From Candidatus Rokuibacteriota bacterium (GTDB taxonomy: Bacteria > JAUVQV01): DNA of 5,783 nt. Under the pieces are notes generated by a model. That model ran no database searches. It was not told the origin of the DNA and saw nothing but the letters and a program-made list of their open reading frames with translations. The stretch covers positions 1 through 5,783 of the forward strand of contig JAUWCW010000141.1 of assembly GCA_030609125.1 (NCBI GenBank). Reading direction: 5' to 3'. The position numbers were made by a program, and so were the translations under genes. Each line of letters begins with the position of its first letter. Position 1 is the first letter of the stretch. Below are positions 1 through 5,771 of the stretch, in pieces.

Positions 1-142
1 AGTCCGAGGCCGTTTTCGCGGTCCTGGCGCCCTTGATACCCCAGAAAATGCAGTATGCCCAGTACGCCAGAACAAAGCTGAACAGCCAAATGGTTGTTGA
101 TTCAAAGGTAACCTCCCTTGCTTGCGGTTCAACGCACAACAT
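1..142 (-). CDS. Sodium:solute symporter (SLC5/SSS family), N-terminal fragment
   Basis: This is the 5' end of a membrane transporter gene that leaves the window at base 1; only 47 codons are visible. From ATG at 142-140 the product reads through a polar 16-residue leader into a first membrane helix (about residues 17-36, with the stretch FSFVLAYWAYCIFWGIKGAR), followed by a basic, small-residue segment ending TAKTASD. This helix-1 pattern, an AYW..CI.WGIKGAR..KTASD block, is what I recall from SSS-type monocarboxylate/acetate-like permeases that travel with DUF294 and exonuclease genes. Family knowledge: these couple sodium entry to uptake of a small organic solute at the inner membrane. The start is uncertain: ATG 142 is the first start after the in-frame stop at 181-179 and has GAGG four bases upstream, but the better Shine-Dalgarno sequence (117-112) precedes no in-frame start. 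The substrate cannot be read from this fragment. Confidence 0.72.
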   Translation of the reverse strand, partial: MLCVEPQAREVTFESTTIWLFSFVLAYWAYCIFWGIKGARTAKTASD

Positions 143-242
143 CTTTCCTCTGCGGGGCCGCGATGCTCCTCCCGGTGCTCACGTCCCCAGAATCTCTTTT
201 TTCTCCTATCTCACCCCCCTTCTTCCGCTTTCACACGTTTTC
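143..242. other. Exonuclease-transporter intergenic spacer, purine-rich on the minus strand
   Basis: This 100-nt spacer lies between the exonuclease stop and the transporter ATG. Read on the minus strand it is purine-rich, with several G and A runs (for example the G6 at 217-212 and A6 at 201-196) and SD-like GGAG/GAGG words near 170 and 150. I see no hairpin followed by a T-tract, no -24/-12 element and no convincing sigma-70 promoter. It is too short for the DUF4212 small membrane protein often encoded just before this kind of symporter. The likeliest reading is an untranslated spacer inside one operon, so the transporter would be co-transcribed with the exonuclease. Confidence 0.4.
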
Positions 243-947
243 TCACGATTTGCTCACCATCAACAGCTCCTTCAGGCTCCGCACTCCGCACTCGGGCAGA
301 AAGGGCAGGAACCTCTGAAAGAGCTGGGCCGTAACGTAGGCGTCGTACATGGCGTTGTGAGCCTTTTCGACTTCTATCCCGTATTTCCTCGCCAGGGAGA
401 AAAGATCGCTTTTGAGGGACATCCCCTGGTGGTGTCTTGCAAAATGGGAATCGCTCTCGTAGAGCCAGTCGTGAAGCGCCGACGTGTCCACCGAGGGGCT
501 CTGCAGCCCGACGCCGAAGATCCGCTTCATCGCCCGATTGACGAAGTTCACGTCGATGAAGACGAAGTGCCCGACGAGAATGGCGTCGCCGATGAAGTCG
601 ATGAAATCGCAGAGGACTTCCTCGACGGGGTCGGCTTTTTCGAGATCCGAGTGAGTGAGCTCGTGCACCACCACGCCCTGGCTCTTGAGCTCCGAGTCGG
701 GCCGGACGAGCCGGTAGAAGGTCTGCCCCGGCAGGATCCTCCCCCCTCTCATCCGGACGGCCCCGATGGAGATCATTGAATCCCTCTTGAAGTCGAGACC
801 TGTCAGCTCGGTGTCGAAGGCGACGAAGTCCGCCCCTTCGATCGGGGCCTTCAGCTCCAGCCTTTGCTTCAGGCCGCTGTGCCGGGCCACGGGACCAGCG
901 ACTTTCTTTTCCCGATGCCCCATGATCTTCGTAAGGATTGAGCTCAC
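243..947 (-). CDS. DEDDh-family 3'-5' exonuclease (DnaQ/epsilon-like)
   Basis: This 234-residue protein has a complete DEDDh exonuclease active site. Exo I is FDTELTGLD with D45 and E47, Exo II is VGHFVFIDVNF with D132, and Exo III is HNAMYDA with H197 and D202. The two-metal nuclease fold spans about residues 38-212; the first 37 residues are basic and lack a recognised domain. The family removes 3'-terminal nucleotides from DNA or RNA. Such proteins are often annotated as DNA polymerase III epsilon, but nothing here suggests replication and the polymerase-binding C-terminal tail of true epsilon is not evident. The start is GTG at 947, overlapping the DUF294 stop by four bases (GTGA), with GGAGG at 962-958 ten bases upstream; ATG at 923 is the alternative but lacks a good SD. 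The overlap implies translational coupling. Its role next to a transporter is unknown. Confidence 0.9.
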   Translation of the reverse strand: MSSILTKIMGHREKKVAGPVARHSGLKQRLELKAPIEGADFVAFDTELTGLDFKRDSMISIGAVRMRGGRILPGQTFYRLVRPDSELKSQGVVVHELTHSDLEKADPVEEVLCDFIDFIGDAILVGHFVFIDVNFVNRAMKRIFGVGLQSPSVDTSALHDWLYESDSHFARHHQGMSLKSDLFSLARKYGIEVEKAHNAMYDAYVTAQLFQRFLPFLPECGVRSLKELLMVSKS

Positions 948-2830
948 TTCGCGACCACCTCCGTCGAAAGACTCTTCTCCAGAAGGTCGTACAGCGTGGC
1001 GATGAGATGAAACGTCTCTTTCAGGGTCTTTTTCTCCAGGTTGGCAAGATGCTCGGGATTGATGAAGTTGTCCGGCACGAGCCCCTTCTCGATCTGCTCT
1101 ATCTGGTGATGTATGAGAAGAGTAAGCAGGTACTCCAGGGCGTGATCTATGTCCTCGGTGTGGGCGAAGCTGTACCGCGCCTTGAGCTCGACTACCCTTC
1201 TCCAGGTCGAGTAGTTCTCCACTCCCCTCTGGAGGGCGAATACCCGAACGGCATCGACCAGGGGCCTGATGCCCTTTTCGTAAAGGTTCAGCTCGCTGCG
1301 GTGCTCACCCGATTTCTCCACCACGAACCGCCGGAAGAACCCGAGAGGAGGGCTGTTTTCAATGGTCTGCAGGATGACCACGTCCATCATCGTCCTCCGT
1401 GAGGCCATGTTCTCCAGCAGAGACCGCCGCAGATTCTCCACCGTCTCGCTGTCTCCGCGAACGGGCCTCATGTCCGCGTAGCTCACCTCGATGCGCCGGC
1501 GCCCGGGGGTGGCGGCCCACTGGTCGAACTTCCCCTTCCAGTCCGAGAAGGACATGATGTTTACCGCCGCCAGGCAGTCCGGTCCGCCGGGGTCACCGCA
1601 GGAGGCGACTGTCCGGTCGATCACCTTCTTCAGATCGCCGAAGTAGGCCTCAGCCTCCCTGATGAGCTGCGTGCTCCCGGTATCCTCGTAGACGACTCCC
1701 ATCCGTATCGCCCTGTTGAGCGTCAGCTCCCTCCTTCCACCCTCGTCGAAGAGAAAGAGCGAGTAGTTCACCGGCGGAGACCCGGATTTTCTCTCCGCAA
1801 GATCGATGACCCGGTTGAGCAGCTTCTCCGTCAGCTCCGTGATGATCCCCGTCACGTTGTGAGCCTTCGCACCTTCCCGCAGCAGCGTGGAGACCGTCTT
1901 GTGGATCTTGGGCATGGTGCCGCGCACGTCCTCAAGGCTCTGGATGTTCTCCAACTCCTTCACGAGCACCATGGGCGATGACCCCTGAAGGACCATGAAG
2001 TCATGGTTCGTCAGAATCCCCTTGAACCGGCCGCTTTCCACCACCAGGATGTGGTGGATGTTGTAGCGCATCATCTTCAGGAGCGCCTCGAAACAATATT
2101 CCTCCGCGTCGACCTTGATGAGCGGCGAGCTCATTATCATCCGGACCGGGTGGCTCAAATCAAGACCCTTGGCGACGACTTTCTCGCGCAGGTCCCTGTC
2201 CGTCACGATCCCGACGGGAACGCCTGTCGGGTTCACGATGACCAGGGAGCTGATCTTGTGCTCCGCCATTCTCCGCGCCGCATCCCGTATGCCGAGGCTC
2301 TCCAGGGCGGTTATCGGCTTCTTTCGCACCCCCTCACCCACAGGTGTGGTGAACAGGGCCCTGTCCCCGCCGGTGAGGCCGCTGTACTTCCTCTGTGTCT
2401 CCTCCCTGGTCTTGTCGATGAAACTAATAAAGAAAGACTTCAGGAAATATTCATTAACAGACTGATTTCTCTGGAGAACGGCGAGAAGCTTCTCCTTGGG
2501 TATAAGAAAACTGATGGTGTCTTCAAAGGCCATGATATTGTAGCGGGAGAGGTCGCCGCTCACGAGGGAGAGGAGCCCGAAGTGCTCCCCCTCGCTCCGG
2601 TAGTCGATGTTGATCTCCTCATCCGTCTCGGAGGTCATATAGACCCTGACGCCGCCCCGCTTGATGATGTAGAGAAATTCGCTCGGCGCTCCGCCCTGGG
2701 TGAGGATGTTGACCCCCTTCGGGAAGTACTCGAGAGAGACGTCCTCCACGATTCCCTCCAGTTCCTCCTCCGGAAGGAGGTTAAAGGGTGGGACATTCTT
2801 CAGAAAATCGATAGTTTCGTTCTTCAGCAT
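944..2830 (-). CDS. CNB-CBS-CBS-DUF294 regulatory protein with degenerate nucleotidyltransferase core
   Basis: This 628-residue soluble protein has four parts. A cyclic-nucleotide-binding-like domain (about 10-135) has FGLLSL at the phosphate-binding cassette, with R96 kept but Leu86 where cAMP binders have Glu. A CBS pair follows (about 170-225, VGIVTDRDLR, and 228-283, KGILTNHDF); CBS pairs commonly bind adenosyl ligands. Next is a DUF294 nucleotidyltransferase-like domain (about 300-465), then a helical DUF294 C-terminal domain (about 470-615). Full-length members normally carry GSxGRxExTLxTDQDNA; here the segment at 361-381 keeps GRRELTL but the DQDN position reads AIRM, so the catalytic DxD is gone and a ligand-sensing pseudoenzyme is plausible. 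Such proteins are frequent neighbours of SSS transporters and DnaQ-like exonucleases. ATG 2830 fits the family N terminus (E.I.FL...PPF) and has AAAGGA at 2840-2835. Its stop overlaps the exonuclease start. Confidence 0.9.
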   Translation of the reverse strand: MLKNETIDFLKNVPPFNLLPEEELEGIVEDVSLEYFPKGVNILTQGGAPSEFLYIIKRGGVRVYMTSETDEEINIDYRSEGEHFGLLSLVSGDLSRYNIMAFEDTISFLIPKEKLLAVLQRNQSVNEYFLKSFFISFIDKTREETQRKYSGLTGGDRALFTTPVGEGVRKKPITALESLGIRDAARRMAEHKISSLVIVNPTGVPVGIVTDRDLREKVVAKGLDLSHPVRMIMSSPLIKVDAEEYCFEALLKMMRYNIHHILVVESGRFKGILTNHDFMVLQGSSPMVLVKELENIQSLEDVRGTMPKIHKTVSTLLREGAKAHNVTGIITELTEKLLNRVIDLAERKSGSPPVNYSLFLFDEGGRRELTLNRAIRMGVVYEDTGSTQLIREAEAYFGDLKKVIDRTVASCGDPGGPDCLAAVNIMSFSDWKGKFDQWAATPGRRRIEVSYADMRPVRGDSETVENLRRSLLENMASRRTMMDVVILQTIENSPPLGFFRRFVVEKSGEHRSELNLYEKGIRPLVDAVRVFALQRGVENYSTWRRVVELKARYSFAHTEDIDHALEYLLTLLIHHQIEQIEKGLVPDNFINPEHLANLEKKTLKETFHLIATLYDLLEKSLSTEVVAK

Positions 2831-2834
2831 GGCA

Positions 2835-2840
2835 TCCTTT
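2835..2840 (-). promoter_or_regulatory. Ribosome binding site of the DUF294 gene
   Basis: AAAGGA on the minus strand sits four bases before ATG 2830. It supports that start, but it lies at about -1 to -6 relative to the start point predicted for the sigma-54 promoter at 2860-2846. It would therefore be present only on longer transcripts, such as read-through from the regulator gene. Confidence 0.5.
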
Positions 2841-2845
2841 ATAGT

Positions 2846-2860
2846 GCAAAATAGGTGCCA
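2846..2860 (-). promoter_or_regulatory. Sigma-54 (RpoN) -24/-12 promoter
   Basis: On the minus strand the sequence is TGGCAC-CTATT-TTGC, matching the sigma-54 consensus TGGCAC-N5-TTGC at all ten defined bases with exact spacing. TGGCAC occupies 2860-2855 and TTGC 2849-2846. It points toward the DUF294 gene, in the intergenic region just downstream of an NtrC-type sigma-54 activator gene. With the C of TTGC as -12, the expected start point is near 2834, only about four bases before ATG 2830. The likely regulon is the DUF294-exonuclease-symporter unit, activated by the regulator at 4405-3029; that assignment is inference. Confidence 0.85.
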
Positions 2861-2935
2861 GTACGGACTGCCTCATCCTCGCCGGCGGTGAAGTCTATAT
2901 TCTTGAGAAATATCAGAGGGATTAGGCAACCCCCC

Positions 2936-2969
2936 CATGCCGGTGAAAAAAGAGTGCCGGAACGGCATG
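2936..2969. repeat. 7-bp palindrome CATGCCG...CGGCATG, possible activator site
   Basis: CATGCCG at 2936-2942 pairs perfectly with CGGCATG at 2963-2969 across a 20-nt spacer. A further TGCCGG copy lies at 2955-2960, giving a direct repeat offset by 17 bp. The element sits roughly 80-110 bp upstream of the -24 box, where NtrC-type activators usually bind. It overlaps the candidate terminator, so the symmetry could instead come from RNA hairpins. Confidence 0.35.
2946..2967 (-). terminator. Candidate intrinsic terminator of the kinase-regulator transcript
   Basis: On the minus strand TGCCG-TTC-CGGCA forms a five-base-pair GC-rich stem with a three-base loop, followed by CTC and then six T residues (2951-2946). 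It lies about 60 nt past the response regulator stop, suited to end a kinase-regulator message. The stem is short and a competing 7-bp pairing with CGGCATG (2942-2936, minus strand) would place the T-tract in a loop, so termination is probably partial. Confidence 0.45.
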
Positions 2970-2988
2970 TTGGCGGACGAGGATGAAT

Positions 2989-3028
2989 GTTACGTTACGT
3001 TACGGCGGGAGAAGTTACTTTTAGTAAC
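2989..3028. repeat. GTTAC repeat cluster with a 6-bp palindrome after the regulator gene
   Basis: On the plus strand GTTAC occurs in tandem at 2989, 2994 and 2999, then again at 3014. The last copy begins a perfect palindrome, GTTACT-TTT-AGTAAC, at 3014-3028, directly abutting the response regulator stop codon. All four copies start at multiples of five bases from one another. The cluster is about 130-170 bp upstream of the -24 box, within normal enhancer range. It could be a regulator-binding array, or a weak AT-rich hairpin at the 3' end of the regulator message. Confidence 0.4.
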
Positions 3029-4405
3029 CTATTTTGACGGCACCTCGGTGTTCGACGCCGTCGAACGCTTGAATCCCCATTTTTTTCTTTTTTCCCATAG
3101 GGTTTTGCGTGTAATCCCAAGCTTGTCAGCCAGCTCCTGTTCGCCGTACCTGCTCTGGAACGTGGCGATGAATGACCGGATGTACTCCTCTATGGAAAGC
3201 TCTTTCTTCGCCGAATCATCGAGGAAGGATTCCTTCCCCTGGAGGCTGTCGGGAAGGTGCCGCAGGTCGATACCGTCCTCGTCGCAGATGAGGACGGCCC
3301 GTTCGAGGACGTTCTGCAGCTCACGGATGTTGCCGGGCCAGCGGTACGATCTCAGGACAGACATCGCTTCGGGGGAGACCGTCCGCACACCCTTGCCGAA
3401 TTCCCGTGAATACCTCTCCAGGTAGTGCTGGATAAGCTCGGGTATGTCCTCTCTGCGTTCTCTCAGAGGAGGCATGTTGAGGCTGATGACGTTGATCCTG
3501 TAGTAGAGGTCCTCCCTGAATCTTCCACTTTCAACCGCACCCCTGAGGTTCTGGTTTGTCGCCGTGATGAACCGTATGTCCACCCTCCTGAACTTGGTGC
3601 TTCCAAGGGGCCTGATCTGCTGGTCCTCGAAGACCCTGAGGAGCTTCGCCTGCAGGGACGGCGGCATGTCGCCGATCTCATCGAGGAACATCGTCCCCCC
3701 GCTGACATCCTCGAGAAGACCGCTTTTGGCGGCGACGGCCCCCGTAAAAGCTCCCCTGACATAGCCGAAAAGCTCGCTCTCCAGGAGGGTTTCCGGAATG
3801 GCTGAGCAGTTGATGGGGACAAAGGGCATGTCCCTCCTTGAACTGCTCTTGTGAATAACCCGGGCGAAGAGTTCCTTGCCCGTTCCCGTCTCGCCGAGCA
3901 GCAGAACGTTGCTCCGGGTGTCGGCCACTTTTCTTACCTCAGCCACGATGCTCTGCAGGGAGGTCTTCTCCCCGATGATGCTGGAGAAATCGTATTCCTC
4001 GCCGATCTGGCGCTTGAGGAGCACGTTTTCCCTCTCCAGTCTTCTCTGCTTCAGGGCGTTGGCCACGATCTGAAGGATTTCCTCGTGGATGATGGGCTTC
4101 ATGATGTAGTCATAAGCCCCCACCCGGAGGGCCTTGACGGAGGTGTCGATGGAGGCGTATGCGGTTATGACGATGAAGACGACCTCCGGCTGGTTCTCCC
4201 GGATGCGGGTCATCATTTCGATGCCGTCGATCCCGGGGAGGATGATGTCCGAGACGATGATGTCGTACATGGCATCGACCGTCAGGCTGAGCGCCTTCTC
4301 GGCGCTGTCCGCCGTGTCGACCCTGTAGCCCTCCTTGCTGAAGAGCCTCTGCAGAGACTCCCGCAGCGTCTGCTCGTCCTCGACTATCAGAATGCTCTTG
4401 GACAT
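3029..4405 (-). CDS. NtrC-family sigma-54-dependent response regulator (CbrB-like)
   Basis: This 458-residue activator is intact. The receiver domain (about 4-118) has acidic E9/D10, phospho-acceptor D53 in VSDIILPG, T81 and K103. The AAA+ domain (about 142-375) has Walker A GETGTGKE (171-178), the sigma-54-contacting loop GAFTGA (218-223), Walker B FLDE (240-243), R297 and R303 in the arginine-finger region, and sensor II WPGNIRELQN (356-365). A Fis-type helix-turn-helix lies at about 423-444 (ELADKLGITRKTLW). When phosphorylated, such proteins oligomerise at enhancers and use ATP to open sigma-54 promoters. The gene follows the kinase after 37 nt and begins at ATG 4405, with a G-rich AGGGGG five bases upstream. 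The perfect sigma-54 promoter just downstream of its stop is the obvious candidate target. CbrB is the closest analogue by architecture; orthology is not established. Confidence 0.95.
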   Translation of the reverse strand: MSKSILIVEDEQTLRESLQRLFSKEGYRVDTADSAEKALSLTVDAMYDIIVSDIILPGIDGIEMMTRIRENQPEVVFIVITAYASIDTSVKALRVGAYDYIMKPIIHEEILQIVANALKQRRLERENVLLKRQIGEEYDFSSIIGEKTSLQSIVAEVRKVADTRSNVLLLGETGTGKELFARVIHKSSSRRDMPFVPINCSAIPETLLESELFGYVRGAFTGAVAAKSGLLEDVSGGTMFLDEIGDMPPSLQAKLLRVFEDQQIRPLGSTKFRRVDIRFITATNQNLRGAVESGRFREDLYYRINVISLNMPPLRERREDIPELIQHYLERYSREFGKGVRTVSPEAMSVLRSYRWPGNIRELQNVLERAVLICDEDGIDLRHLPDSLQGKESFLDDSAKKELSIEEYIRSFIATFQSRYGEQELADKLGITRKTLWEKRKKWGFKRSTASNTEVPSK

Positions 4406-4442
4406 GTCATCCCCCTACCTCCCCCGCCCTTCTCCAATGCTC

Positions 4443-5771
4443 TCAACTACCCTTCCCGCTCCCTCCCCCGATGGGCAGGCGGATGACGAAGCCGGCTCCC
4501 TGCCTGCCGCCGGGCGACATCTCGATGGTGCCGCCGTGATCTTTTATGATGCCATAACTTACGCCAAGTCCCAATCCCGTTCCCCGCGTCGGGCCCTTGG
4601 TGGTGAAGAAAGGGTCGAAGACCTTGCCCCTGATGGAGCTGTCCACTCCCTCCCCGGTGTCGCTGAACGCTATCTCGACCTGGTCACCCACCCTCCGCAG
4701 GGAAATCTTCAGATCTCCTCCCTCGGGCATGGCGTCACGGGCGTTCAGCACCAGGTTGAGAAACACCTGCTGCATCTGGTCGGGGTCGATGTAGAGGAGA
4801 GGGACGGGCTGAATGTCGGTCTGTATCCGTATGGCCTTGAAATTCTTGTCGAACCGGACGAGGGCCAGCGTCGATTCGAGCGTTTCCGCCAGGCTGGTCT
4901 GCTCTTTCTTCCTCGGGTTGATGCGGGCGAAGTCACCCAGGCTCCTCACGATCCGGACGATGCGGGCGATGTGAAGGCTGATGGTGTCCAGCGAATCGCG
5001 TCCGAAGGGTGTCTGCTCCTCTGCCAGCAGCTCCTGGACAAGGGACGAAATCGAGGCGAGAGGGTTGCCGACCTCGTGCGAAACCCCCGCCGCCAGTCTC
5101 CCGACGCTGGCGTGTTTGGTGGCCTGGAAAAGCTCCTCCTCGATCTTCTTCTTCTCCGTCACGTCCTGCAGAATTATGACGTAGCCGGGCGAGGCGCCGG
5201 TGAGGCGGCTTATGTACCCTTCCAGATTGACCCCCGCTGCGGAGCACCTGACGTCACCCTCCTTCACCCGCGGCGAAAGCCGTCCAGGGGGAAGGCACGT
5301 GAGAACCCGTGCCCCTTCCGCGCCGAGGGCCCTGGCCTTTTTCACCCCCGTTATCCCCTCCATGCCCTTGTTCCAGTACCCCACCCTGAGTGAACGATCC
5401 AGGGTGGCCACGCCGAGCGGCAGGCTCTCGATGATGTTCTCGCTGAACTCCTTCAGCAGGGCGAGTTGTCGGTTGGCGGCGGCCAGCTCCCTTCTCGAGA
5501 GCCTCAGGGTCTTGTTCATCTCCTTGATGGTGCTCAACAGCTCGACCCGCTCCTGGTCGGTGTAGGTGAACCTGTCCTCGAAGACGAGGCCGGCTATGGA
5601 GGACCCGAGCACGCCCGAGAGAATCCTGCGCGACTCGTCCTGAAGCTGCATGAGGTCATGGCGGGTGGCGGAATCCTCGTCAATCCCACGCTGGGAAAGA
5701 AGCCGGCCGATCACCTTGCTGCTCTCTTCCCTCCCTATGAACTGGGAAAGGATCCCCTCAATTTGGTTCAC
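4443..5771 (-). CDS. STAC-PAS sensor histidine kinase (CbrA/CrbS-like), probably 5'-incomplete
   Basis: From GTG 5771 the product is 442 residues without membrane segments. Residues 1-70 resemble the STAC linker of SLC5-fused kinases (F.G.E pattern near 11-15, then the amphipathic stretch ILSGVLGSSIAGLVFEDR). A coiled coil follows (about 72-108), then PAS (110-205, ending VIILQDVTEKK). HisKA has H232 in SHEVGNPLAS, with E233 and N236 forming the ExxN phosphatase motif. HATPase_c has N-box NLVLNARDAM (339-348), G1 DTGEGV (371-376), F-box FDPFFTTK and G2 GTGLGLG (397-403). It should autophosphorylate and pass phosphate to the adjacent regulator. No SD precedes GTG 5771 and the frame is open to base 5783, so the true start, perhaps with an SLC5 transporter module, may lie outside. 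Alternatively GTG overlaps an upstream stop (TGA 5770-5768) and the kinase is a separate soluble protein. Confidence 0.88.
   Translation of the reverse strand: MNQIEGILSQFIGREESSKVIGRLLSQRGIDEDSATRHDLMQLQDESRRILSGVLGSSIAGLVFEDRFTYTDQERVELLSTIKEMNKTLRLSRRELAAANRQLALLKEFSENIIESLPLGVATLDRSLRVGYWNKGMEGITGVKKARALGAEGARVLTCLPPGRLSPRVKEGDVRCSAAGVNLEGYISRLTGASPGYVIILQDVTEKKKIEEELFQATKHASVGRLAAGVSHEVGNPLASISSLVQELLAEEQTPFGRDSLDTISLHIARIVRIVRSLGDFARINPRKKEQTSLAETLESTLALVRFDKNFKAIRIQTDIQPVPLLYIDPDQMQQVFLNLVLNARDAMPEGGDLKISLRRVGDQVEIAFSDTGEGVDSSIRGKVFDPFFTTKGPTRGTGLGLGVSYGIIKDHGGTIEMSPGGRQGAGFVIRLPIGGGSGKGS

Larger units (their letters stand above)
2873..2986. repeat. 9-bp inverted repeat pair flanking the centre of the control region
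   Basis: TCATCCTCG at 2873-2881 has a perfect reverse complement, CGAGGATGA, at 2978-2986. The centres are 105 bp apart, close to ten helical turns of B-DNA. One copy lies 13 bp upstream of the -24 box and the other in the distal part of the intergenic region. This arrangement could bind a dimeric regulator on one DNA face and help looping, but the region is short and chance is not excluded. Confidence 0.35.

Noticed and set aside
33-779. 248-codon plus-strand open frame
   Set aside because: It lies antisense to the exonuclease and the transporter start, its protein is low-complexity with no recognisable domain, and the minus-strand frame encodes a clear DEDDh nuclease.
2003-2854. 283-codon plus-strand open frame, together with the 211-codon frame at 3851-4486
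   Set aside because: Both are antisense to strongly supported genes (DUF294 protein and NtrC-type regulator) and their translations show only the Asp/Val/His-rich bias of reverse-complemented coding DNA.
2911-2924. IHF-like site TATCAG...TTA between enhancer region and promoter
   Set aside because: The position suits IHF, but the spacer is five bases rather than the four of the WATCARNNNNTTR consensus, so the match is not good enough to annotate.
2895-2929. Possible sigma-70 promoter on the minus strand (TTGCCT at 2929-2924 with AT-rich DNA downstream)
   Set aside because: The -35 match is only four of six and no -10 hexamer occurs at 16-18 bp spacing, so it is much weaker than the sigma-54 element.
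2937-3425. 162-codon plus-strand frame starting in the intergenic region
   Set aside because: It mostly overlaps the DNA-binding end of the regulator on the opposite strand, has no domain-like sequence, and its start lies within the hairpin region without an SD.
4335-5393. 352-codon plus-strand open frame
   Set aside because: It is the mirror of the kinase gene, a common artefact in GC-rich genes. The translation resembles no family and there is no sensible start context.
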